The notes below the pieces were generated by a model, which worked only from the letters and a program-made list of their open reading frames with translations, was not told the origin of the DNA and did not search any database. A DNA stretch of 12,662 nt from an uncultured Oscillibacter sp. (lineage in GTDB: Bacteria; Bacillota; Clostridia; Oscillospirales; Oscillospiraceae): positions 1 through 12,662 of the forward strand of contig CAMMCS010000038.1 of assembly GCA_946494635.1 (NCBI GenBank), written 5' to 3'. Shown here piece after piece: positions 6,642 to 12,662 of the stretch. The position numbers were made by a program, and so were the translations under genes. Numbering within the stretch: the first letter of the stretch is position 1; each line of letters begins with the position of its first letter.

Positions 6642-7190
6642 ATGCAGAAAAAACTGTTGTTGATGATCGTGGCAGGCCTCCTGTGCCTGACCCTGGCTGG
6701 TTGTGGACAGACTGAAAGTAACCCGCCGGAGGCGGAGGAACCTGCGCAGTCTCAGGAGCCCGCAGAGCTTCCCGCGGAGGAGCCTGCGGAGGAATCCGGC
6801 GAAGCCCCGGCTGACCCGGAGACGCCGGACGCAGAGACACCCCAATATACGGATAACTTCTCCGTAGATGCGGCGGCTGTGACGGACTTTGCCAAGCAGA
6901 TCCAGGCCGCGGTGGCCGACCAGGATCTGGAGGCGCTGGCGGACCTGGCCTCGTATCCCATGTACATCGGCTTCACGGACGGGGGGCAGTCCGTAGAGTC
7001 CCGGGAGGATTTTATCGCGTTGGGCGCAGACCGGATCTTCACGGAAGAGCTGCTTGCGGAGATCGCCGGGGCAGATACTGAGGGACTGGAGGCCAGCATG
7101 GCCGGCTTCTCCCTGTCTGCAAGCGGGCGGCCCAATGTGATTTTCGGCGTCGTGGACGGCCGTCTGGCCATCGTCGGCATGAATTATTGA
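6642..7190 (+). CDS. Lipoprotein with acidic linker and conserved C-terminal domain, unknown function
   Basis: A 182-residue lipoprotein. Residues 1-20 are a type II signal peptide (MQKKLLLMIVAGLLCLTLAG) with lipobox LAGC and lipidated Cys21. Residues 23-70 are a flexible Glu/Pro/Ala linker, presumably crossing the wall. Residues 75-182 form a compact domain (TDFAKQIQAAVADQDLEALA, SREDFIALGADRIFTEELL, then NVIFGVVDGRLAIVGMNY) whose helix-rich first half and final strand pair suggest an NTF2-like or DUF-type fold; I recognise the style from Clostridia lipoproteins but cannot name the family. The ribosome binding site is AAAGGA about 11 bases before ATG. It lies between the ECF pair and the two-component operon, behind a likely ECF promoter, so it may be an envelope-stress output or an input for the downstream kinase. 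Confidence 0.85.
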   Translation: MQKKLLLMIVAGLLCLTLAGCGQTESNPPEAEEPAQSQEPAELPAEEPAEESGEAPADPETPDAETPQYTDNFSVDAAAVTDFAKQIQAAVADQDLEALADLASYPMYIGFTDGGQSVESREDFIALGADRIFTEELLAEIAGADTEGLEASMAGFSLSASGRPNVIFGVVDGRLAIVGMNY

Positions 7191-7243
7191 TCCTGCAGGA
7201 TGCAAAAGGGCGGCTGCCAAGGGCGGGCGCCTCTTTTGCATCC
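7190..7243 (+). terminator. Hairpin after the lipoprotein gene, possible terminator or operator
   Basis: GGATGCAAAAG (7198-7208) and CTTTTGCATCC (7233-7243) form a perfect 11-bp stem around a GC-rich loop. A1 of a 12-bp palindrome ATCCTGCAGGAT (7190-7201) shares the left arm, so two alternative pairings exist. With GC pairs flanked by A4 and T4 it could act as a terminator for either strand, although no long T-run follows. The arms contain GATGCAAAA, which recurs at 7272-7280, so a protein-binding role is an alternative. Confidence 0.5.
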
Positions 7244-7271
7244 CGGGCGTACGGGCAAAACCTTCCGGAAT

Positions 7272-7310
7272 GATGCAAAAATGATGGGTTTGGGTGGTAT
7301 CTTACCCAAA
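7272..7310 (+). promoter_or_regulatory. Putative autoregulated promoter region of the two-component operon
   Basis: GATGCAAAAATGATGGG (7272-7288) contains GATG twice with an 11-bp period, the arrangement expected for tandem OmpR/PhoB-family binding. A possible -10 (TATCTT, 7298-7303) follows with no recognisable -35, as in activator-dependent promoters. TTTGGGT (7289-7295) and ACCCAAA (7304-7310) form a 7-bp inverted repeat around that -10. The related site at 10130-10147 supports a shared regulator. Repeats are seen; binding and promoter activity are inferred. Confidence 0.38.
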
Positions 7311-7323
7311 AAGGGGTGAGGGA

Positions 7324-7980
7324 ATGAACCGGATTTTGATTGCAGAGGACGAGGCCGCCATTGCGAACCTGATCCGCACCGTGCTGACCGACGCGGGATA
7401 CCGCTGTGCCTGGGCACAGGACGGAAACCAGGCGGCGGACCTTCTGGAAAAGGAGCCCTTTGACCTGGCGCTTCTAGACATCATGCTGCCCGGCGCGGAC
7501 GGATACGAGCTGTTGGACTACTGCAAGACCCTGGAGGTGCCCGTGATCTTCCTGACCGCCCTGGGCAGCGTGGAGGATCGGGTGCGGGGACTGCGCAGCG
7601 GTGCTGAGGACTATCTGCCGAAGCCCTTTGCCCTGCCGGAGCTGCTGGCTCGGGTGGAGACGGTGCTGCGCCGCTGCGGAAAGGCGGAGCGCATCCTGAA
7701 ACTGGAGCCGGATATTGAGATTGACCCCGCCGCCCGCATCGTGCGGAGGGGCGGCAGCCCGGTGGCCCTGACGGCCAAGGAGTTCGACCTGCTGCTGCTG
7801 TTCGCCCAGAACAGGAACATCGTCCTGTGCCGGGACCGGATCTTTGAGCGGGTCTGGAACGAGGAGTACCTGGGGGACAGCCGGACGGTGGACCTCCACA
7901 TCCAGCGGATGCGGAAGAAGCTGGGGCTGGAGGACCGTCTGGTGGCAGTGTACAAAGTGGGGTACCGACTGGAGGGGTGA
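7324..7980 (+). CDS. OmpR/PhoB-family response regulator
   Basis: A 218-residue DNA-binding response regulator. The start at 7324 is chosen because AGGGGTGAGG lies just upstream and the receiver begins at once (MNRILIAEDEAAIANLI); a longer frame from 7294 would add ten unsupported residues and cover the putative -10. The receiver (1-115) has acidic residues Glu8/Asp9, phosphoacceptor Asp52 (LALLDIMLPGADGYELL), Thr78 and Lys100 (YLPKPF). The winged-helix output domain (about 125-218) shows LTAKEFDLLLLFAQNRN, SRTVDLHIQRMRKKL and the final YKVGYRLEG hairpin. It is probably phosphorylated by the kinase starting 7 bp downstream and may bind the 11-bp-spaced GATG repeats at its own promoter and at 10130. 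Confidence 0.96.
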   Translation: MNRILIAEDEAAIANLIRTVLTDAGYRCAWAQDGNQAADLLEKEPFDLALLDIMLPGADGYELLDYCKTLEVPVIFLTALGSVEDRVRGLRSGAEDYLPKPFALPELLARVETVLRRCGKAERILKLEPDIEIDPAARIVRRGGSPVALTAKEFDLLLLFAQNRNIVLCRDRIFERVWNEEYLGDSRTVDLHIQRMRKKLGLEDRLVAVYKVGYRLEG

Positions 7981-7987
7981 GAGGGAG

Positions 7988-9388
7988 ATGCGCCTGTTCT
8001 GGAAGCTGTTCTGCAGCATGGTGATGATCGCGGCACTGGCCTGCTCCCTTGGCGGCTTTGTCCTGATCGACGGCCAGTTCCGCGCCGGACTGGACGCCCG
8101 GGCGGAGACCGTGATGACGGAGAATGCCCTCCTGCGCCGCACGCTCCTGCGGGAGCTGCAGTTTTCCGGGGGGCTCGACCGCGCCGCGGCGGTCCGCCTG
8201 ACGGAGGAGACCTTTGCCACGGCGGAGGAGAGGGGGATCACCTTCCGTATTGCCGACAGCCAGGGGCAGCCCCTGGCAGGGAGCCGGCTGCCGGTGGAAA
8301 GCGGTCTGGCCAGGGCGCTTGGGACGGAGCAGCAGGGCTGGGAGCTCCTGCAGACCAGCGGGCGGGCATACCTCCATGCCTCCAGCCCCTTGGCGCTGGG
8401 CGGGGAGACTGTCTATCTGGAAAACTGGCAGGATGCAGGCGACCTGTTTGCCGCCCGGGAGGAGCAGTACCACGTCTTCTTCTATCTGCTGATGGGGCTG
8501 ATCCTGCTGTCTGCACTGTCTGCGCTGGCGGTGAGCGCCTGGATCACCCGGCCGCTGGGACGCCTCTCTGCGGCGGCCCGACAGATGGCGGCGGGGGAGC
8601 TCTCCCAGAGAGTGGAGGTGCGCGGCAGCGACGAGATCAGCTGTCTTGCGCAGGACTTCAACCAGATGGCGGAGCAGCTGGAACAGCATATGCGGGCACT
8701 GACGGACACGGCCCGCCGGCAGGAGGATTTCCTCCGCAGCTTTGCCCATGAGACCAAGACCCCGCTGACCTCTATCATCGGCTATGCAGAACTGGCGCTC
8801 TCCCGGCCGGACCAGCCGGGGCTGGTGCAGGAGAGCGCGGCCTGCATCTTCCGGGAGGGCCGGCGGCTGGAGAGCCTCTCCCGGAAGCTGATCGACCTGA
8901 TTGTACTGGAGAATGAGAGGCTCCGCCTGCGCACGGTGGAGATGTCCGATTTCCTGGAGCAGGCGGCCGCTGTGCTGCGGCCCGGGCTGGAACAGGCGGG
9001 CATTCGGTTCGAGACCCGCATAGCTCCGGGAACTGCGGAAATCGAGCCGGATCTGATGGAGTCGGTTTGCCTGAATCTGCTGGACAATGCCCGCAAGGCC
9101 GTGGAAAAGGAGGGGCTGATCCGCCTGGACGGCATCCGGACGGAGGGCGGCTACTGCATCCGCGTGACGGACAACGGCAGGGGCATCCCCCGGGAGGAGC
9201 TGGCCAGGATCACCGAGCCCTTTTACATGGTGGACAAGTCCAGGGCCAGGACGCAGGGGGGATCCGGCCTGGGACTGGCCATCTGCCGGCGGATCGTGGA
9301 TCTTCACGGCGGACAGCTGGAATTTGAGAGTGAGCTGGGCCGCGGCACCCAGGTCCTCGTCTGGCTGAAAGGGGAGGAGAACGCATGA
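7988..9388 (+). CDS. Membrane sensor histidine kinase with HAMP domain
   Basis: A 466-residue sensor kinase, partner of the preceding regulator. The ATG at 7988 follows a purine-rich GGAGGGGTGAGAGGGAG stretch that includes the regulator's stop; upstream in-frame codons belong to the regulator's other frame. Helix 1 is at about 6-27, an outer sensor loop of about 135 residues (28-162) follows, helix 2 is at about 163-187 (VFFYLLMGLILLSALSALAV), and HAMP at 188-240. The phosphorylated histidine is His254 (FAHETKTPLTSIIGYAELAL). ATP-binding boxes are complete: N box NLLDN (363-367), G1 DNGRG (395-399), F box EPFYMVDKS, G2 GGSGLGLAI (about 423-431). The sensor loop matches no domain I recognise. 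The kinase class resembles BaeS/PhoR-type HAMP kinases; the signal is unknown. Confidence 0.96.
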   Translation: MRLFWKLFCSMVMIAALACSLGGFVLIDGQFRAGLDARAETVMTENALLRRTLLRELQFSGGLDRAAAVRLTEETFATAEERGITFRIADSQGQPLAGSRLPVESGLARALGTEQQGWELLQTSGRAYLHASSPLALGGETVYLENWQDAGDLFAAREEQYHVFFYLLMGLILLSALSALAVSAWITRPLGRLSAAARQMAAGELSQRVEVRGSDEISCLAQDFNQMAEQLEQHMRALTDTARRQEDFLRSFAHETKTPLTSIIGYAELALSRPDQPGLVQESAACIFREGRRLESLSRKLIDLIVLENERLRLRTVEMSDFLEQAAAVLRPGLEQAGIRFETRIAPGTAEIEPDLMESVCLNLLDNARKAVEKEGLIRLDGIRTEGGYCIRVTDNGRGIPREELARITEPFYMVDKSRARTQGGSGLGLAICRRIVDLHGGQLEFESELGRGTQVLVWLKGEENA

Positions 9389-10131
9389 AACAGATGCATA
9401 AGTGGGGGCTCCCCCTTCTGACAGGGGTGGTGGTACTGGCATCGGTGCTGCTTCCCAGGCAGATTTCCGCCCTCCGGGACCGGCAGACCCTGAACGCCGT
9501 CTATGCAGAGCCCGTGGCGCAGGAGGACCTGGTGCCGCAGGCGGCGGATCTGCCGGAAAAGCTGGAACTGCTGGGCCGGGCCATCCGTTATCCGGAACTG
9601 GATGTCTATTCCGCCACCCAGCCCCTGGAAGCAGCGGATGACGAAGCCTGGGACAGGGCAGAGACGGTGTTCCTGCAGGGAGCGGAGCAGCTGACGTCGT
9701 GGGGAGTCCTGCCGGAGGCATTTGACCGGACCACACTGGAGTTTCAGGGCGGCAGCCGCGTGGTATATGTCCAGGCGGACGGGGCGCTGTCTGCCGGAGT
9801 GCTGTATCTGCAGGGCGGGACAGCCAACCGGGACGATCTTTGGATGGCAGTGGATGAGGAAACGGGCATGCCGGTCTGGATCGACTGCACGCTCCGCTCG
9901 GCCAGGGAGGCGCTTGGCACGGCGGAGACGGTGGGGCAGGCCTTCCTGGACGGCCTGAAGCTGAGCACCCAACGGCGCGGCCCGGCGATCTGGGAGGTGG
10001 AAGGCGCCGGCGGACTGGTCTACAGCGCGTCGGTGGAGGCGCGCAGCGGGCGCGTCAGTGTGGAGCCGCTGGGCTTTGCCTGGGATCTCTTCGGAGAGGG
10101 GACGCCCCCGGAGACGGCCGAAGCAAAATGA
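9385..10131 (+). CDS. Membrane-anchored protein coupled to the histidine kinase, unknown function
   Basis: A 248-residue protein whose ATG overlaps the kinase stop (ATGA), implying coupled translation and a shared job. Residues 8-25 form one membrane helix (WGLPLLTGVVVLASVLLP), not followed by a lipobox, so I expect an N-in, C-out anchored protein rather than a lipoprotein. The outer part (30-248) mixes helices (LPEKLELLGRAI) and strands (RVVYVQADGALSAGVLYLQG, DLWMAVDEETGMPVWIDCTL, GLVYSASVEARSGRVSVEPL), reminiscent of PepSY-like or YycH/YycI-type accessory folds. I cannot assign a family. Context suggests an accessory sensor or modulator of the kinase. Confidence 0.85.
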   Translation: MKQMHKWGLPLLTGVVVLASVLLPRQISALRDRQTLNAVYAEPVAQEDLVPQAADLPEKLELLGRAIRYPELDVYSATQPLEAADDEAWDRAETVFLQGAEQLTSWGVLPEAFDRTTLEFQGGSRVVYVQADGALSAGVLYLQGGTANRDDLWMAVDEETGMPVWIDCTLRSAREALGTAETVGQAFLDGLKLSTQRRGPAIWEVEGAGGLVYSASVEARSGRVSVEPLGFAWDLFGEGTPPETAEAK

Positions 10132-10188
10132 TGCAGAATCGATGCAGTTCCGCGGCCACTTTGCTGGGAATCTGGCGTACTGTATCAG
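10130..10188 (+). promoter_or_regulatory. Putative response-regulator site and promoter for the small lipoprotein
   Basis: GATGCAG occurs at 10130-10136 and 10141-10147, exactly 11 bp apart and overlapping the stop of the preceding gene. Compared with the site at 7272, the pattern GATGCA-N-AA-NN-GATG is shared. A weak promoter follows: TTGCTG (10161-10166), 16 bases, TATCAG (10183-10188). A GGCGCC / GGCGCC hairpin (10204-10221) would lie in the leader. Confidence 0.33.
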
Positions 10189-10250
10189 TAGCAGAAGGGA
10201 ACAGGCGCCTGCCCGGGCGCCGCAGCGGAATTTGAATGGAGGTATTGACA

Positions 10251-10694
10251 ATGAAAAGAAACCGGATTGATGTTGCAGCCGTTCTGGCACTGCTGCTCTG
10301 CATGCTGCTTCTGACTGCCTGCGGTGCCTCAGCCGCGGAGCAGGACGGAGAGACCCCGGAGACACCGACGCAGGAAGCGGTCTCCGCGCCGGAGGCAGGG
10401 CAGACGGCGGAGCAGGGGGACGCCACATTGGAGGACCTGCTGGGAGAGGATTATGTGAACTATGTGACAGAGACCATCACGATGCAGATGGGAAACCGTA
10501 TGGAGAAAACACCGGAGGTCCGGTATTATCCCATCGAGGACAACGCCCCCCTCAGCGACTATGTGACCATTGACGAGAACACGGAGTTCGGGCTGGACGA
10601 GGAGGGGAATCCTGTGATCTTCTTCCCGGCCGGCACAGTGACGGATGAGGCGCATGGCGAGCAGAGCTTCCGGATCCCGAAGCTGTATCAATAA
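10251..10694 (+). CDS. Small lipoprotein with DUF3298/RsiV-like C-terminal signature
   Basis: A 147-residue lipoprotein. The start at 10251 is preferred over 10236 because GGAGGT sits 7 bases before it and MKRNRIDVAAVLALL begins a standard type II signal peptide; lipobox LTAC gives lipidated Cys24. Residues 27-57 are an acidic, Thr/Pro-rich linker. The folded part (58-147) ends FGLDEEGNPVIFFPAGTVTD followed by GEQSFRIP, which resembles the end of DUF3298-type domains found in the anti-sigma factor RsiV and deacetylase PdaC, where a strand 'dG-i-F--y-v-p-a-G---f-ip' is typical. No catalytic motif is visible and the domain is short. The likely role is surface binding or sensing; expression may depend on the upstream two-component system. 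Confidence 0.82.
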   Translation: MKRNRIDVAAVLALLLCMLLLTACGASAAEQDGETPETPTQEAVSAPEAGQTAEQGDATLEDLLGEDYVNYVTETITMQMGNRMEKTPEVRYYPIEDNAPLSDYVTIDENTEFGLDEEGNPVIFFPAGTVTDEAHGEQSFRIPKLYQ

Positions 10695-10779
10695 GCCGCA
10701 GAAGGCTGCCTGCCTGCTGGAAGCGGCTTAGGCCATGCGCATCCCACAACGGAAAAGAGTCTGTTCTGCTGACAGTGTG

Positions 10780-10817
10780 AACAGCCGGAGCCTTCTTGAT
10801 CGAAGGCTCCGGCTGTT
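10780..10817. terminator. Bidirectional hairpin between convergent genes
   Basis: AACAGCCGGAGCCTTC (10780-10795) and GAAGGCTCCGGCTGTT (10802-10817) are perfect reverse complements: a 16-bp stem with loop TTGATC. It lies 85 bases after the lipoprotein stop and 61 bases after the stop of the facing kinase gene. Only a T-rich, interrupted tail (GCTTGTTG) follows on the plus strand, so efficiency is uncertain, but position and strength favour a shared terminator. Confidence 0.72.
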
Positions 10818-10878
10818 GCTTGTTGAAGGCGCTTATGGGAAAAATCCATCGGGCACCTTATGTGTGAGCCGCGCAGCC

Positions 10879-12662
10879 TCAGCGCTGCACAACTGCCCGC
10901 ACATGGCTCAGAGGCGTCCAGTCGGCGATCTCGTCGCTGCTGCGGACCGTGACCTCCTGCAGGTTTTGCAGCCCGGCCAGCGGAGATAGATCTACGTTGC
11001 CGTCTGCCTCGAACTCCAGGGTCTGCAGCTCCGTCATGCCGGAGAGCACCTGCAGGTCCTGGCTGTCCATGGGCGCAGGCAGATAAAGCTCCCGCAGCTG
11101 GGTGCAGCTCGCCAGCCCGGAGAAGTCCGTGAGCCCGTCCGGGTCAAGATGGAGCTCCCGCAGGTCGGTCATGCCGGACAGGAAATCCAGATTCTCCGCG
11201 GTGGGAATAACCATGCCTTCACCATAGAGATGCAGAGACTGGAGTTTCGTCAGGCCAGACAGTACGCTGAAATCGGCACCGGGCATCACGCCTTCCAGAT
11301 ACAGCTCGATCAGGGAAGTAGCTCCCTGAACGCCCTCCAGACTGCCGAACCCGCCGTTATCCATGCTGATTCGTATGTTTTGCAGATCCTTCATGCCGGA
11401 GAGAAAGGACAGATCCGGCGAAGCGACAAAGTTGTCGCCGCCGCTGCCGGAAATATGAAATTCCCGAAGTTTCGGCAGACCGGACAGGGCGCTGAGGTCC
11501 GTCAGGTTCAGATTGTAGCCGTTTAATGTTAGACTGGTGAGATTGGAAGCCCCTTCGATGCCATCCAGACTCTCCAGTTCGGAGACGCTGAGGTAGGCGG
11601 AGGTAAGATTGGGCAGGCTTCCCAGGAAGGAGATGTCGGAGAAGCATCCGCTGTAGCCGGACTGGCTGCCATCCACGCTCAGACTCTTCAGATTTGTGAG
11701 ATTTTCCAGGGGAGACGGGTCTTCGATCTCCATTTTGGCGGAGAGGGTGAGAGACTCCAACTGGGTCAGCCCCGTCAGGGGGGAGAGGTCCTTCACCCCT
11801 GCGTTCTCCCCGCCCAGACTCAGATCCCGCAGCTCCGCCAGTCCAGCCAGAGGCGACAGGTCGGAGATCTGGTTCTCCCGCAGCATCAGGTTCTCCAGCT
11901 GGGTCAGCCCCGCCAGGGGCGTCAGGTCTGTGATGTTGTTGCCGCTGAGCCGCAGGTCATACAGGTTGATCATGTACTTGAGGTCCTGAATATCCGCGTC
12001 TGTCAGGCCCATGTCCGACAGGTCCAGCTTCTGCAGATCGGTGCTGTACTCCTGCCCGGCGATGGTGATGGAGGGCACCTCCGCCTCCACCAGTTGGATC
12101 TTCTCGCCGTCTGCATCGACCGCTGTTTGGCCGCCCCCGCCGCCGATGGCGATGCCGATGCCCACAGCAACGACCACCGCCGCCGCCAAACCCGCGATCA
12201 ACGCGGGCTTGGCTTTTTTCTTCTCCGGAGCGGGCGCCGCCGCGGCGCCGGAGACGGGTACCTCCACCACCTGTTGGGACTCGATGGCGTCCAGGAACTC
12301 CGCGGCGCTCTGAAACCGGTCCTCCGGCTGGACGGCCAGGCCCTTCAGAATGGCCTTGTCTAAGTATTCCGGGATCTCGATGCCGCACTGGGAGATCGGC
12401 ACCAGCGTGTCCTCATCCAGCCGCTCCAGGGATTCCGGCGGCAAAAAGCCGGTGATGGCGGCATAGAAGCACGCCGCGCAGGAGTAGACATCGGTGAACG
12501 GGCCCTGCCTACTCCGGCGGATATACTGTTCTTTCGGCGCGTAGCCGACTTTCAAAATCACGTCCAGGCTCTTGGACTTGTCGCCGATGGAGTATCTTGC
12601 CGAGCCAAAGTCCAGCAGCTTCACCATGCCGTCCTTCGTGATGTAGATGTTGTCCGGGGTGA
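10879..12662 (-). CDS. Membrane Ser/Thr protein kinase with outer leucine-rich repeats, N-terminus missing
   Basis: The reading frame enters from the right edge and covers the last 593 codons. It begins in the catalytic loop (TPDNIYITKDGMVKLLDFGS): the Asn of the loop and the Mg-binding DFG are visible, while the P-loop, Lys and HRD aspartate are off the window. The activation and P+1 region has GYAPKEQY, typical of bacterial Hanks-type kinases, and the domain ends with EDRFQSAAEFLDAIE. Counting from the Met at 12627, a basic KKKAK and one membrane helix (about 141-162, Ala/Val/Gly-rich) follow. The outer part (about 196-580) holds roughly 15 leucine-rich repeats (LRLSGNNITDLTPLAGLTQL, LMLRENQISDLSPLAGLAEL) of internalin-like spacing with irregular lengths. 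Hanks kinases phosphorylate proteins in the cytoplasm; here the LRR region would sense an outer ligand. The window does not show whether a PP2C phosphatase partner is nearby. Confidence 0.93.
   Translation of the reverse strand, partial: TPDNIYITKDGMVKLLDFGSARYSIGDKSKSLDVILKVGYAPKEQYIRRSRQGPFTDVYSCAACFYAAITGFLPPESLERLDEDTLVPISQCGIEIPEYLDKAILKGLAVQPEDRFQSAAEFLDAIESQQVVEVPVSGAAAAPAPEKKKAKPALIAGLAAAVVVAVGIGIAIGGGGGQTAVDADGEKIQLVEAEVPSITIAGQEYSTDLQKLDLSDMGLTDADIQDLKYMINLYDLRLSGNNITDLTPLAGLTQLENLMLRENQISDLSPLAGLAELRDLSLGGENAGVKDLSPLTGLTQLESLTLSAKMEIEDPSPLENLTNLKSLSVDGSQSGYSGCFSDISFLGSLPNLTSAYLSVSELESLDGIEGASNLTSLTLNGYNLNLTDLSALSGLPKLREFHISGSGGDNFVASPDLSFLSGMKDLQNIRISMDNGGFGSLEGVQGATSLIELYLEGVMPGADFSVLSGLTKLQSLHLYGEGMVIPTAENLDFLSGMTDLRELHLDPDGLTDFSGLASCTQLRELYLPAPMDSQDLQVLSGMTELQTLEFEADGNVDLSPLAGLQNLQEVTVRSSDEIADWTPLSHVRAVVQR

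Noticed and set aside
7294..7323. Longer N-terminus for the response regulator
   Set aside because: Adds residues before the conserved receiver start and lacks a ribosome binding site, whereas 7324 has a strong one.
7481..9736. 751-codon minus-strand open frame
   Set aside because: Antisense to the response regulator and kinase, whose catalytic motifs are complete on the plus strand.
10236..10250. Upstream start for the small lipoprotein
   Set aside because: It would include the GGAGGT ribosome binding site inside the coding region; the signal peptide begins naturally at 10251.
9304..10428. 374-codon minus-strand open frame
   Set aside because: Antisense to two plausible plus-strand genes with signal sequences and ribosome binding sites; composition rich in Arg, Pro, His and Gln as expected of a shadow.

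Overview
The window looks like chromosomal DNA of a high-GC gut Clostridia species (Oscillospiraceae-like; inferred from family types, not from a marker gene). It is GC-rich, has Firmicutes-type ribosome binding sites (AAGGAG, GGAGG), lipoprotein signal peptides, a Clostridia-style triple SLH domain, and a kinase of the 'GYAPKEQY' type. No tRNA, rRNA, CRISPR array, transposase or phage gene is visible.

Layout. Positions 1-766 (minus) hold a sigma-70/ECF-type factor with an Ala/Gly-rich hydrophobic C-terminal extension cut by the window edge, preceded by a near-consensus promoter at 819-847. Positions 1236-4250 (minus) encode a 1004-residue secreted protein: signal peptide, unassigned domain, RCC1-like repeats, three SLH domains. 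A divergent, 836-bp, gene-poor spacer (4251-5086) contains several strong inverted repeats. The plus strand then carries an ECF sigma factor (5087-5614) overlapping its membrane anti-sigma partner (5589-6443), a lipoprotein (6642-7190) behind an ECF-like promoter, an OmpR-type response regulator (7324-7980), a histidine kinase (7988-9388), a membrane-anchored protein overlapping the kinase by 4 bp (9385-10131), and a small lipoprotein (10251-10694). A perfect 16-bp hairpin (10780-10817) separates these from a convergent minus-strand Ser/Thr kinase-LRR protein (10879-12662) whose N-terminus lies off the right edge.

How they may work together. Nearly every gene is a signalling or cell-surface protein: two sigma factors, one anti-sigma factor, one two-component system, one membrane Ser/Thr kinase, two lipoproteins, one extra membrane protein and one wall-bound SLH protein. 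I read this as an envelope-sensing neighbourhood. The most interesting proposals are (i) an anti-sigma factor whose outer part resembles AMIN plus SPOR, two peptidoglycan-associated folds; (ii) an ECF-type promoter before the first lipoprotein; (iii) a shared 11-bp-spaced tandem motif (GATGCA-N-AA-NN-GATG) before the response regulator and before the second lipoprotein, suggesting a small autoregulated regulon. All three are read by eye and need profile searches or experiments.
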